Assembly (NCBI GenBank): GCA_020860025.1
Contig: JAJBVC010000018.1
Span: 1-11,178 of the forward strand
Reading direction: 5' to 3'
Length of the DNA stretch: 11,178 nucleotides
Origin: Clostridiales bacterium
GTDB lineage: Bacteria; Bacillota; Clostridia; Oscillospirales; Acutalibacteraceae
Below are positions 1-7,435 of this stretch, one piece after another (position 1 is the stretch's first letter; the number at the start of each line of letters is the position of its first letter). Made by a program: the position numbers and the translations under genes. Below the pieces are notes generated by a model that made no database searches, had not been told where the DNA came from, and saw only the letters and a program-made list of their open reading frames with translations.

Positions 1-42
1 GTATAATCAATCAAATTGTATACATCATATAGATTACTATAT

Positions 43-48
43 TATAAT
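43..48 (+). promoter_or_regulatory. Possible -10 box upstream of the sugar transferase
   Basis: A perfect TATAAT lies about 85 bases before the sugar transferase start. No good -35 hexamer sits 16-18 bases upstream; the nearest, TTGTAT at 16-21, is 21 bases away. The whole leader is very AT-rich, so chance matches are likely. This is a candidate only, and the real promoter may lie left of the window. Confidence 0.3.
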
Positions 49-133
49 CCTTAATTACATCAAGTATATTTAATTAAAGCATTTGATAACCGATTCCGCA
101 AGGGGAACAGAAATTCTAAGGAATAGAGATGTT

Positions 134-751
134 ATGAAAGCATTTTTTAAAAAATATTTTAGGGCGATAAAGTTCAAAAGGCTTTTTGATATTGTTATGT
201 CGTTTACGGCTTTGGTAGTGCTGTCTCCGCTTTTTCTTGCAATATGTATTGCAAATCTGCTTACGCCGAACACGAGCGTCTTTTTCACTCACGAACGCAG
301 AGGCAGACGTGGCAAGCCGTTTAAAATTTATAAGTTTCAGACAATGCGAAACGATACGCCGAATGTTGCGACAGGCGATTTGAAAAATCCCGAGCAGTAT
401 ATAACAAAGGTTGGCAAATTTTTGCGTAAAACGAGCCTTGATGAGCTGCCGCAGCTTTGGAATATCTTAAAGGGAGATATGAGCTTTGTAGGCCCGAGAC
501 CGCTTATCTCATCAGAAATGAGAGCGCACAGACTTCGTATCGAGTATAATGTCTACCGCTTCAGACCGGGACTTACCGGTATGGCTCAAATCAACGGACG
601 TGATGAAATTTCACTGATGAAAAAAATGAAATATGACAAGCTTTACTGCGATAACTGGTCGCTCAAGCTTGATTTAATTATTCTTCTCAAAAGCGTGGGA
701 GTTTGCATTAAGCGAAAGGGCTTCAGAGAAGGAATGTATCACAGAAGATAA
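134..751 (+). CDS. Undecaprenyl-phosphate sugar-1-phosphate transferase (bacterial sugar transferase, PglC/WcaJ-type)
   Basis: This 205-residue protein belongs to the bacterial sugar transferase family (monotopic phosphoglycosyl transferases). The family transfers a sugar-1-phosphate from a UDP-sugar to undecaprenyl phosphate at the inner membrane face, the first step of capsule, exopolysaccharide or glycoprotein glycan synthesis. Visible in the sequence are a basic N-terminus, one hydrophobic segment at about 20-43 with the helix-breaking Ser31-Pro32 pair of the re-entrant membrane helix, KFQTM at 67-71, the catalytic Asp103-Glu104 in TSLDELPQLWN, GDMSFVGPRPL at 114-124, and GLTGMAQINGR further on. 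It is the short PglC-size form, without the extra membrane helices of WcaJ. An in-frame TTG at 83 would add 17 residues. I prefer ATG 134 because TAAGGA lies 11 bases upstream and the family motifs begin soon after it. The sugar donor cannot be read from the sequence. lacZ follows after 9 bases, so the two are probably co-transcribed. Confidence 0.9.
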   Translation: MKAFFKKYFRAIKFKRLFDIVMSFTALVVLSPLFLAICIANLLTPNTSVFFTHERRGRRGKPFKIYKFQTMRNDTPNVATGDLKNPEQYITKVGKFLRKTSLDELPQLWNILKGDMSFVGPRPLISSEMRAHRLRIEYNVYRFRPGLTGMAQINGRDEISLMKKMKYDKLYCDNWSLKLDLIILLKSVGVCIKRKGFREGMYHRR

Positions 752-760
752 GGATAACAG

Positions 761-3700
761 GTGACGATTATGGAAAGAAATTTTATTGACGGTTACACCG
801 AATGGCAGTCTAACCCCGAAATTGTGGGAGTTAATAAGCTGCCGCAGCACGCTACCCTTATGCCGTACGATAATTTTGAGGAGGCTAAGACGGCAAATCG
901 CTATCAGTCATCACGCTGTAAGCTTCTTAACGGCAAATGGAAGTTTAAGCTTTATAAAAATTATGCCTACAGACCGTCTGATTTTGCACAACCACGTTAC
1001 GATACGCATAACTGGGACACTGTTATAGTTCCCTGCTCGTGGCAAATGCAGGGTTATGACCAAAATCAGTACTGCAACGTGCGTTACCCATGGGAGGGCA
1101 GTGAGGATATTTGCCCGCCTAATGCACCTACAAAGCATAATCCCGTAGGCTGCTACGTTAAAAAAATCAATGTGAGCAAGGCTTTGCTTACAAAGCGTGT
1201 CGTTCTCTGCTTTGAGGGTGTTGAATCGGCATTTTATCTCTATATTAACGGAGAGCGTATAGGTTATTCCGAATCGACTTTCCATCGCAGTGAGTTCGAT
1301 ATTACAAAGTATCTTACGGAAGGCTCAAATACGATCGGCGTTGAAGTGTACCGCTGGTGTACCGGCTCGTGGCTTGAATGTCAGGATATGTGGCGTTTGG
1401 GCGGAATTTTCCGTGACGTTTACATCTATACAACAGAGCGTTCGTATATCCGTGATTTCACTGTAACGGCGGCTCCCGATGTTACGCTCAGCGACGGCTA
1501 CGCAGACCTTACGGTTAAAACAAACGGCGCATATGAAAGTCTCAGCATTGATATGAGCATTATTGACGCAGACGGCGAAACTGTTGCGCTTGACAGCAGA
1601 TATGCAAACGAAGACCACTGTACAAAGCTAAAGGCAATCGTTACGGACGTTCACCCGTGGTCAAGCGAAAGTCCTTATCTTTACACTGTCGTTATTACGC
1701 TTAAAAGCGACGGTGTTCCTATCGAATATATAAGTCAGAAAATCGGCTTCAGAACTGTTGAAATTAAAGACGGCATTATTCGCATAAACGGTGAGAGAGT
1801 TATATTCAAAGGCACAAACCGCCACGAATTCGATTGCAGAACAGGCAGATATATTTCCGAAGACGTTATGCGATACGATATTGAAATGATGAAAAAGGCA
1901 AATATGAACGCCGTTCGTACATCTCATTATCCTAACTGCCCGAGATTTTTGGAACTTTGCGACGAATACGGTCTTTATGTTATTGATGAAAATAATATGG
2001 AAACTCACGGAACAAACTTTTCAACAATAATCGGCTGTCCTCAAATTCCCGCATCACGTCCCGAATGGGAAAAGGCTTGTATGGAGCGTATTAAGGCTAC
2101 ATATCATCGTGACAAGAACGTAACGAGCGTTGTTTGCTGGTCAATGGGCAACGAATCGCTCGGCGGCGAAACTCCCAAAAAAATGTATAAATTCCTAAAA
2201 GATATTGACAAGACTCGTTTCGTTCACTTTGAATGTCACCGTTCACCCGATGAAAAGGAGCTTTCCGACGTTCAGTCAAAGATGTACTACAGACCGTGGG
2301 AATGTGAAGAATACGCTGTAACAAAGCGTGACGGCAGACCGTTTATTCTTTGCGAATACACTCACGCTATGGGCAACTCCTGCGGTTCAACCGACGAATA
2401 TACAAGGCTTTGGGATAAGTACCCGTGTTTGCAGGGCGGATTCGTTTGGGACTGGGTTGACCAAAGTATTCTTACGACTGATGAAAACGGAGAGGAATAT
2501 CTTGCTTACGGCGGCGACTTCGGCGAAAATCCGCACGACGGTCATTTTTGCGGAAACGGACTTTTGTTCGGCGACCGTACGGTTACTCCGAAGCTTGCCG
2601 AAATTAAAAAGCTTTATCAAAATGTTGAGTTTAACGCACTCGACGCTCAAAAGGGCGTTATTGAGATAAAGAATAAATTTATGTTTACAAACTTAAATGA
2701 ATACGAGCTTTACTGGTGTCTTTGCTCCGACAAGGGAACCTTCTGCGACGGAGTTACTCAGGTTGACCTCAAGCCCGGTGAAAAGACTGTTATCGACCTT
2801 GAACTGAGCAGAGTTTCAAACACCGAATGTTACCTTAATATCGAGCTTCGTGTTAAGGAGGATACATCTTGGTGCAAAGCCGGTCACGTGGTTGCCGAAG
2901 AGCAGTTTGTAATAAACGAGTTTGAAAATACATATGATGAGCTTGAAAGCGATAAAGAGCTTATTGTTGACGATACATACGGTTCTCTTCGTATAATCAG
3001 CGATGATGTTAACGTCAGATTTGAAAGACGAGAAAGAAATCAGCTTTACTCAATTAAAATCGGCGGCGAGGAGCTTTTGAAAGAGCCGATGCGCCTTAAT
3101 TTCTGGAGGGCGCTTACAGATAACGACCGTGGTACAAGGGCAGGCTCAAGGCTCGGCTGCTGGAGAGACGCAGGCGATACTCCCGGAATATATAACAACA
3201 CAAGATGGTCGATTCAAAATTACAAAATTCTTGAGGGCGGCAAAAAGGTTATCGTAACGAGCGGCGCTGCCGTCAGCACTCAACCCGAAAGCAAGGCGCA
3301 GGTTATTTACACAATCACGTCAAAGGGTATGGAGATTGATTTGCAGTTTTATCCCGACCCGTCGTTGCCTGAAATTCCCGAAGTTTCTGTTTTATTTGAA
3401 CTGCCTAAGGATTTTGAAAACGTAACGTATCTCGGCAACGGCCCCGAAGAAAATTATATTGACCGTGCAAACGGCGTAAAACTCGGACTTTACAGCACGA
3501 CTGTAAACGATATGTGGGTAAATTATCTTAAGCCACAGGAATGTGGCAACAGAACCGCTGTCCGCTATGCGACTATAGTCGGAAATAAAAAAGTATTTTC
3601 TGTAGTTGCCGAACCGCAGATGGAACTTAACGTGTGCCATTATCTTCCGAAAGAGGTAGAGAACGCTTGGCACGCAAAGGATTTGCCCGAATACGACAAG

Positions 3701-3829
3701 ACGGTCGTAAGGCTTATCGCACGTCAACAGGGCATCGGCGGATATGACAGCTGGGGCGCTCACTGCAACGATATGTACAAAAATAAGACTGACAAAACGT
3801 ACCGCCTTAAATTCCAAATTCGTTTTTGA
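761..3829 (+). CDS. lacZ: Beta-galactosidase, glycoside hydrolase family 2 (LacZ type)
   Basis: This 1022-residue protein matches E. coli LacZ in length (1024) and domain order. It has an N-terminal jelly-roll sugar-binding domain (about 1-225, with Asp209 in CQDMWRLGGIFRDV), an Ig-like domain, a TIM barrel, a second Ig-like domain and a C-terminal beta-galactosidase small chain ending in GIGGYDSWGAHC. Catalytic residues are present: acid/base Glu465 in SMGNESLGG, nucleophile Glu532 in ILCEYTHAMGNS, and the metal-site Glu414/His416 in NMETHG. GGFVWDWVDQ, NRHEF and RTSHYPN are also LacZ signatures. It hydrolyses terminal beta-galactosides such as lactose or galacto-oligosaccharides. No signal peptide is visible, so it should be cytoplasmic. 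The start is taken as GTG 761 because AAGGA at 750-754 is 6 bases upstream; ATG 770 would be 15 bases away. No permease or LacI-type regulator is adjacent, and no promoter is visible in the 9-base gap. The true substrate may differ from lactose. Confidence 0.95.
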   Translation: MTIMERNFIDGYTEWQSNPEIVGVNKLPQHATLMPYDNFEEAKTANRYQSSRCKLLNGKWKFKLYKNYAYRPSDFAQPRYDTHNWDTVIVPCSWQMQGYDQNQYCNVRYPWEGSEDICPPNAPTKHNPVGCYVKKINVSKALLTKRVVLCFEGVESAFYLYINGERIGYSESTFHRSEFDITKYLTEGSNTIGVEVYRWCTGSWLECQDMWRLGGIFRDVYIYTTERSYIRDFTVTAAPDVTLSDGYADLTVKTNGAYESLSIDMSIIDADGETVALDSRYANEDHCTKLKAIVTDVHPWSSESPYLYTVVITLKSDGVPIEYISQKIGFRTVEIKDGIIRINGERVIFKGTNRHEFDCRTGRYISEDVMRYDIEMMKKANMNAVRTSHYPNCPRFLELCDEYGLYVIDENNMETHGTNFSTIIGCPQIPASRPEWEKACMERIKATYHRDKNVTSVVCWSMGNESLGGETPKKMYKFLKDIDKTRFVHFECHRSPDEKELSDVQSKMYYRPWECEEYAVTKRDGRPFILCEYTHAMGNSCGSTDEYTRLWDKYPCLQGGFVWDWVDQSILTTDENGEEYLAYGGDFGENPHDGHFCGNGLLFGDRTVTPKLAEIKKLYQNVEFNALDAQKGVIEIKNKFMFTNLNEYELYWCLCSDKGTFCDGVTQVDLKPGEKTVIDLELSRVSNTECYLNIELRVKEDTSWCKAGHVVAEEQFVINEFENTYDELESDKELIVDDTYGSLRIISDDVNVRFERRERNQLYSIKIGGEELLKEPMRLNFWRALTDNDRGTRAGSRLGCWRDAGDTPGIYNNTRWSIQNYKILEGGKKVIVTSGAAVSTQPESKAQVIYTITSKGMEIDLQFYPDPSLPEIPEVSVLFELPKDFENVTYLGNGPEENYIDRANGVKLGLYSTTVNDMWVNYLKPQECGNRTAVRYATIVGNKKVFSVVAEPQMELNVCHYLPKEVENAWHAKDLPEYDKTVVRLIARQQGIGGYDSWGAHCNDMYKNKTDKTYRLKFQIRF

Positions 3830-3864
3830 TGATATTCGTCATTATTTCTCTGTAAAAAATTATC

Positions 3865-3893
3865 TTGACTTTTTAAAATAAAAGGAATATATT
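3865..3893 (+). promoter_or_regulatory. Sigma-A-type promoter for the radical SAM gene
   Basis: TTGACT (3865-3870) is followed by a 17-base spacer and TATATT (3888-3893). Each hexamer has one mismatch to consensus, and the spacing is ideal. Transcription would start near 3900, giving a leader of about 90 bases before the gene at 3992. It lies just after the lacZ stop, so the radical SAM gene can be transcribed independently. A second TTGACG at 3935-3940 has no properly spaced -10. Confidence 0.65.
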
Positions 3894-3991
3894 TTACTTA
3901 CATATACATCATATAATTGTTTTAGTGGAAAAATTTGACGAAAAATGTATATTATTTATTTCGGTTTTGAGTTGATAAGAGAGGAATCTTT

Positions 3992-5422
3992 ATGAAATCA
4001 GTCAAAGAAACTGTAATGTCTGTTGCGATAAAAAATGCAATTAAATACGCACGAAAAGATTTTAACAATAACGCTCCGAAAATTTTAAGTCTTTTGGAAA
4101 TGGCGGACGTTAAAAAAGTCAACAGAAGTACATACGCAGGTCTGCACAAGGTGCTTGACGACCCCGATAACAACTGGATGATTTTTGCAAAGAAGCTTAT
4201 TTGCGATACTAATATAAATGTAGTGGAAAAATTAGTTCCGCCCGCTCTTAACGTAGCAATCAACAGTTATTCCGTTCGTATGAAAGCGATTGAGGAGAAC
4301 GGCTGCAATGTGCCGTGGGCAATCCTTATGGACCCGACAGCGGCATGCAATTTAAAATGTAAGGGCTGCTGGGCTGCCGAATACGGTAAAAACAGTCAGC
4401 TTGATTACGATACTCTTTCAAGAATTATAAGAGAAGCTAAAGAACTTGGTACATATATGTTCCTTTATACCGGCGGCGAACCGCTTATGCGTAAAAAGGA
4501 TCTTATTAAGCTTTGCGATGAAAATCCCGACTGTATCTTTATGTCTTTCACAAACGGCACTTTGCTTGACGATGAGTTTGCTGATGAGCTTGCAAGAGTC
4601 GGCAATTTCCTTCCCGCCTTTTCTATCGAGGGTCACGAGGAGGAAAACGATTTTCGCCGTGGAGACGGTACTTATAAAAAAGTATGCGAGGCTATGGCTC
4701 GGCTTAAAAAGAGAGGCGTGCCGTTCGGTGCTTCGCTGTGCTATACGAGCAAGAATACAAATTTGCTCTCATCGGATGAATATATTGACTGGCTTATTGA
4801 GCAGGGCGTTATGTTCGCATGGTTTTTCACATATATGCCTATCGGAAACGGTGCTGTAACAGACCTTATGGTAAGTGCCGAGCAAAGAGCGCTTATGTAT
4901 AAAAAGATGCACGAATGGCGTCATACAAAGGCTATTTTCGCACTTGATTTCTGGAATGACGGCGAGTATGTTCAGGGCTGTATAGCCGGCGGACGTCACT
5001 ATTTCCACATTAACGCAAACGGCGACTGCGAACCTTGCGCATTTGCTCATTACGCAAATGTAAATATTAAGGATTGTCACGTTATCGACGCTCTTAAAAG
5101 TCCGTTGTTTATGGCTTATCAAAAAAATCAGCCGTTTTCAAACAATATGTTTCGTCCTTGTCCTATGCTTGACAACCCTGGCGCTATCAGCAAAATGGTT
5201 GCCGAAACAGGCGCCTATTCTACGGAAATGCTTGCTCCCGAATCGGCAAACGAGCTTTATGATAAAACTATCGGCGCAGCAAAGCTTTGGAAGGTTAAGG
5301 CAGACGAGCTGTTTGACCGTGACAAGTTTATTGCAAATCATATTAAAGACGAAAATATGTATAATTATGAAATTCCCGATGAGGAAAGACTTTTCGCCGA
5401 ATTTGAAAAGACTGAGCAGTAA
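3992..5422 (+). CDS. Radical SAM enzyme with SPASM-like C-terminal cysteine domain, substrate unknown
   Basis: This 476-residue protein is a radical SAM enzyme. The AdoMet-binding [4Fe-4S] cluster motif is Cys119-X3-Cys123-X2-Cys126 in AACNLKCKGCW, followed by TGGEP at 160-164 (the GGE motif that contacts AdoMet). A second cysteine set at 330, 346, 349, 362 and 390, including HINANGDCEPCAF, looks like a SPASM or twitch domain that would bind auxiliary Fe-S clusters. Residues 1-108 are a helical N-terminal extension I do not recognise as a named domain, and the last 70 or so residues are also helical and charged. No signal peptide or membrane segment is seen. ATG 3992 is supported by GAGGAA about 6 bases upstream. 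The gene is a single-gene unit with its own promoter and two terminators, and no precursor-peptide gene lies beside it, which argues against a simple peptide-maturase cassette. It resembles a type widely annotated in Clostridia only as 'radical SAM protein'. The reaction cannot be inferred from sequence alone. Confidence 0.85.
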   Translation: MKSVKETVMSVAIKNAIKYARKDFNNNAPKILSLLEMADVKKVNRSTYAGLHKVLDDPDNNWMIFAKKLICDTNINVVEKLVPPALNVAINSYSVRMKAIEENGCNVPWAILMDPTAACNLKCKGCWAAEYGKNSQLDYDTLSRIIREAKELGTYMFLYTGGEPLMRKKDLIKLCDENPDCIFMSFTNGTLLDDEFADELARVGNFLPAFSIEGHEEENDFRRGDGTYKKVCEAMARLKKRGVPFGASLCYTSKNTNLLSSDEYIDWLIEQGVMFAWFFTYMPIGNGAVTDLMVSAEQRALMYKKMHEWRHTKAIFALDFWNDGEYVQGCIAGGRHYFHINANGDCEPCAFAHYANVNIKDCHVIDALKSPLFMAYQKNQPFSNNMFRPCPMLDNPGAISKMVAETGAYSTEMLAPESANELYDKTIGAAKLWKVKADELFDRDKFIANHIKDENMYNYEIPDEERLFAEFEKTEQ

Positions 5423-5438
5423 TTTAGAAAAATCAATG

Positions 5439-5459
5439 AGCGGAGTAAGACCGCTTTTT
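5439..5459 (+). terminator. Weak intrinsic terminator after the radical SAM gene
   Basis: Stem AGCGG (5439-5443) pairs with CCGCT (5451-5455) around a 7-base loop, and a run of five T overlaps the stem end (5455-5459). It begins 16 bases after the stop codon. The stem is short, so it is probably a partial terminator backed up by the stronger one downstream. Confidence 0.5.
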
Positions 5460-5472
5460 ACAGACAAATTGT

Positions 5473-5502
5473 GAGCGTGCTGACTCTGCGCACGCTCTTT
5501 TT
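5473..5502 (+). terminator. Strong intrinsic terminator
   Basis: A perfect 8-bp GC-rich stem, GAGCGTGC (5473-5480) with GCACGCTC (5490-5497), has a 9-base loop and is followed directly by five T (5498-5502). It separates the radical SAM transcript from the next operon. Confidence 0.85.
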
Positions 5503-5510
5503 GTCATATC

Positions 5511-5548
5511 TTGTTATATATCAACATTTAAACATTTATAAATATAAA
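5511..5548 (+). promoter_or_regulatory. Possible promoter region for the CNNM-pth-mfd operon
   Basis: The strong terminator ending at 5502 implies that a new promoter is needed before 5566. The region holds TTGTTA (5511-5516) and two TATAAA-like -10 candidates (5537-5542 and 5543-5548), but the spacers are 20 and 26 bases, which is poor. The position is logical but the boxes are weak. Confidence 0.3.
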
Positions 5549-5565
5549 GGGGTACTGTAATTTCT

Positions 5566-6834
5566 ATGAACACGGGTCTGCTATGCGCTATGATAGTTCT
5601 TGTAATTTTCAGCGCATTTTTTTCGGGAGCGGAAACAGCGTTTTCATCTCTTAACCGAGTTAAGCTTAAAGCTATGATGAAAGAGGATAAGTCAAACCGA
5701 AAAATTCAAAGAGCGATTGATTTGTCCGAGGATTATGACGTTGTGCTTTCTACGGTGCTTATAGGCAACAATATTGTAAATATTGCCTGCACGTCTATAG
5801 CGACGCTCTTTTTTACAAGACTGCTTAACGGCAACAGCGACTTGGGCGCAACCGTTTCAACGATTGTTATGACTGTTGCGGTTCTTATTTTCGGTGAAGT
5901 TACACCTAAAACAACGGCGAAGGAAAAGGCTGAGAGCTTTGTTATAATCATTTCGCCGATTATAAAATTCTTTATTGTGATTTTTACTCCTTTAAATATT
6001 CTTTTTAAAGGCTGGAAGTTGCTGCTTAACAAGATTTTCGGTCTCGGAAAAAAGGACACCATAACAGAAGAAGAACTTAAAACTTACGTTGACGAGGCAC
6101 ATACGGGCGGTGAAATCGACGCAAACGAAAGTAATCTTATCCGTTCATCCATTGAATTTGACGATATTGACGTCGGTGATATTTTAGTTCCGAGAATTGA
6201 CGTTGAAGCTGTGGACAAATACGCACCTCTTGATGAAATTGAGCGTGTTTTCAACAGTACGAATTTCAGCCGTCTGCCCGTTTATATAGGAGATATTGAC
6301 AATATAGTAGGCGTAATTCATCAGCGTGATTTTGAAGCGGCGCGCCGTCGTAACCTGAAATCGCTCAGGACTGTGCTGAAGAGTGTTCCTATGGTATCGC
6401 CCGATACCAAAATATCAAAGCTTCTTCGTATTTTGCAAAAAAATAAAACTCATCTTGCCGTTGTTATCGACGAGTTCGGCGGAACAGAGGGAATAGTTAC
6501 GCTTGAGGATATTCTTGAGGAGCTTGTCGGCGAAATTTGGGATGAGCATGACGAGGTGCAAAACGATATAGAGCAGATTGGCGAAAATGAATATATCGTT
6601 CAGGGCAGTGCAAATATTGATGATTTTTATGAATTTTTTTCTATTGAAGACAAGGACGACGATATTTCAACGGTAAACGGTTGGGTTATGAAAAATACGG
6701 ATAAAATTCCACAGATTGACGATACGTTTACAAGAAAAAATTTGACTGCGCTCGTTGTAAGTGTTGACGGCAAGCGTGCCGATGAAATTAAAATAACGGT
6801 TAAGGAGGATGAAAATGTTCTTCAAACGCAATAA
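5566..6834 (+). CDS. CNNM/CorC-family membrane protein (DUF21 + CBS pair + CorC domain), putative divalent cation transporter
   Basis: This 422-residue protein has the standard HlyC/CorC (CNNM) architecture. The N-terminal transmembrane DUF21 domain spans about 1-150, with hydrophobic segments near 5-20, 59-83, 95-110 and 123-146, and carries the family motifs SGAETAF (20-26) and GEVTPKT (110-116). A tandem CBS pair occupies about 190-330, with DILVPRIDVEAVD at its start and VVIDEFGGTEGIVTLEDILEEL-type sequence at its end. The last 80 residues form the CorC/transporter-associated domain. Family members export or transport Mg2+ or Co2+ and sense adenine nucleotides through CBS; the old 'hemolysin' label is historical. 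The start is ATG 5566, with AAAGGGG ending 13 bases upstream, a rather long spacing, and no better in-frame start. Its last 20 bases overlap pth, which indicates co-transcription and likely translational coupling. The specific ion is unknown. Confidence 0.9.
   Translation: MNTGLLCAMIVLVIFSAFFSGAETAFSSLNRVKLKAMMKEDKSNRKIQRAIDLSEDYDVVLSTVLIGNNIVNIACTSIATLFFTRLLNGNSDLGATVSTIVMTVAVLIFGEVTPKTTAKEKAESFVIIISPIIKFFIVIFTPLNILFKGWKLLLNKIFGLGKKDTITEEELKTYVDEAHTGGEIDANESNLIRSSIEFDDIDVGDILVPRIDVEAVDKYAPLDEIERVFNSTNFSRLPVYIGDIDNIVGVIHQRDFEAARRRNLKSLRTVLKSVPMVSPDTKISKLLRILQKNKTHLAVVIDEFGGTEGIVTLEDILEELVGEIWDEHDEVQNDIEQIGENEYIVQGSANIDDFYEFFSIEDKDDDISTVNGWVMKNTDKIPQIDDTFTRKNLTALVVSVDGKRADEIKITVKEDENVLQTQ
6802..6808 (+). 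promoter_or_regulatory. Ribosome binding site that sets the pth start
   Basis: AAGGAGG is a perfect Shine-Dalgarno sequence inside the 3' end of the CNNM gene. ATG 6809 directly abuts it with zero spacing and cannot be used well. ATG 6815 is 6 bases downstream, the ideal distance, so translation of pth should begin at 6815. Confidence 0.8.
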
Positions 6835-7423
6835 GCAGTTTAACAACTCCAAAACGTACGATTATATCATTGCCGGACTTGGAAATCCCAGCTCCAAATA
6901 TGAAATGACACGCCATAACGCAGGCTTTCTTGCAATGGATTTGCTTGCACTTGAGGAGCAGGTTGATATAAAAAGGCTGAAGCACCATGCGCTCACGTGT
7001 GACCTTAATGTAAACGGCAAACGCTGTCTTTTAATGAAACCGCAGACGATGATGAATAACAGCGGTGAAGCCGTTGGAGAGGCGGCAAAATTTTACAAAA
7101 TTCCGCCTGAAAATGTGATTATAATTTATGATGACATATCTCTTGACGTCGGCAAAATCCGTATTCGCAGGAAAGGCTCGGCGGGAGGTCATAACGGAAT
7201 AAAAAGCATTATCGCTCATTTGAACAGCGAAAATTTTCCGAGAATAAAAATCGGCGTCGGCAAAAAACCGAATCCCGAATATGATTTGGTGGACTGGGTA
7301 CTCGGCAGATTTCCAAAGGAGCTTGAGGGCGAACTTAAAGAATCGCTTGAAAATGCGACCAAAGCACTGCGGGTTATCGTTGACGGCGATATTGACAGAG
7401 CGATGAATTTATACAATTCGTAA
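6815..7423 (+). CDS. pth: Peptidyl-tRNA hydrolase
   Basis: This 202-residue enzyme cleaves the ester bond of peptidyl-tRNAs released prematurely from ribosomes, recycling tRNA in the cytoplasm. Family residues, numbered from ATG 6815, are all present: Asn24 in GLGNP, catalytic His34 in TRHNAGF, Asn81 in PQTMMNNSG, Asp106 in IIYDDIS and Asn127 in GGHNG; they correspond to E. coli Asn10, His20, Asn68, Asp93 and Asn114. The start is ATG 6815 rather than 6809 because AAGGAGG abuts 6809. Compared with B. subtilis Pth, which starts almost at the first beta strand, this protein has about 16 extra, basic and polar N-terminal residues (MFFKRNKQFNNSKTYD). No other ATG, GTG or TTG in frame would remove them. 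The first 20 bases overlap the CNNM gene. mfd follows after 12 bases, the conserved Firmicutes pth-mfd arrangement (pth is spoVC in B. subtilis). Confidence 0.96.
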   Translation: MFFKRNKQFNNSKTYDYIIAGLGNPSSKYEMTRHNAGFLAMDLLALEEQVDIKRLKHHALTCDLNVNGKRCLLMKPQTMMNNSGEAVGEAAKFYKIPPENVIIIYDDISLDVGKIRIRRKGSAGGHNGIKSIIAHLNSENFPRIKIGVGKKPNPEYDLVDWVLGRFPKELEGELKESLENATKALRVIVDGDIDRAMNLYNS

Positions 7424-7435
7424 TTAGGAGAAGCT

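Noticed and set aside
83..133. TTG at 83 as the start of the sugar transferase
   Set aside because: It adds 17 residues without family motifs and has no ribosome binding site, while ATG 134 has TAAGGA upstream and fits the PglC length.
1..133. Riboswitch in the leader of the first gene
   Set aside because: I looked for known riboswitch core motifs such as those of c-di-GMP, cobalamin and SAM and saw none; only 4-5 bp hairpins are present.
3392..3817. 141-codon open frame on the - strand inside lacZ
   Set aside because: It overlaps the conserved C-terminal domain of LacZ and shows no recognisable domain.
3827..3848. Hairpin at the lacZ stop (TGATGA with TCGTCA) as a terminator
   Set aside because: The 6-bp stem is AT-rich with one G-U pair and a 3-base loop, and it lacks a proper T run.
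3935..3953. TTGACG followed by TATATT as a second promoter for the radical SAM gene
   Set aside because: The spacer is only 7 bases, too short for sigma-A promoters.
6809..6814. ATG 6809 as the pth start
   Set aside because: It directly abuts the AAGGAGG site, leaving no spacing; ATG 6815 is correctly placed.
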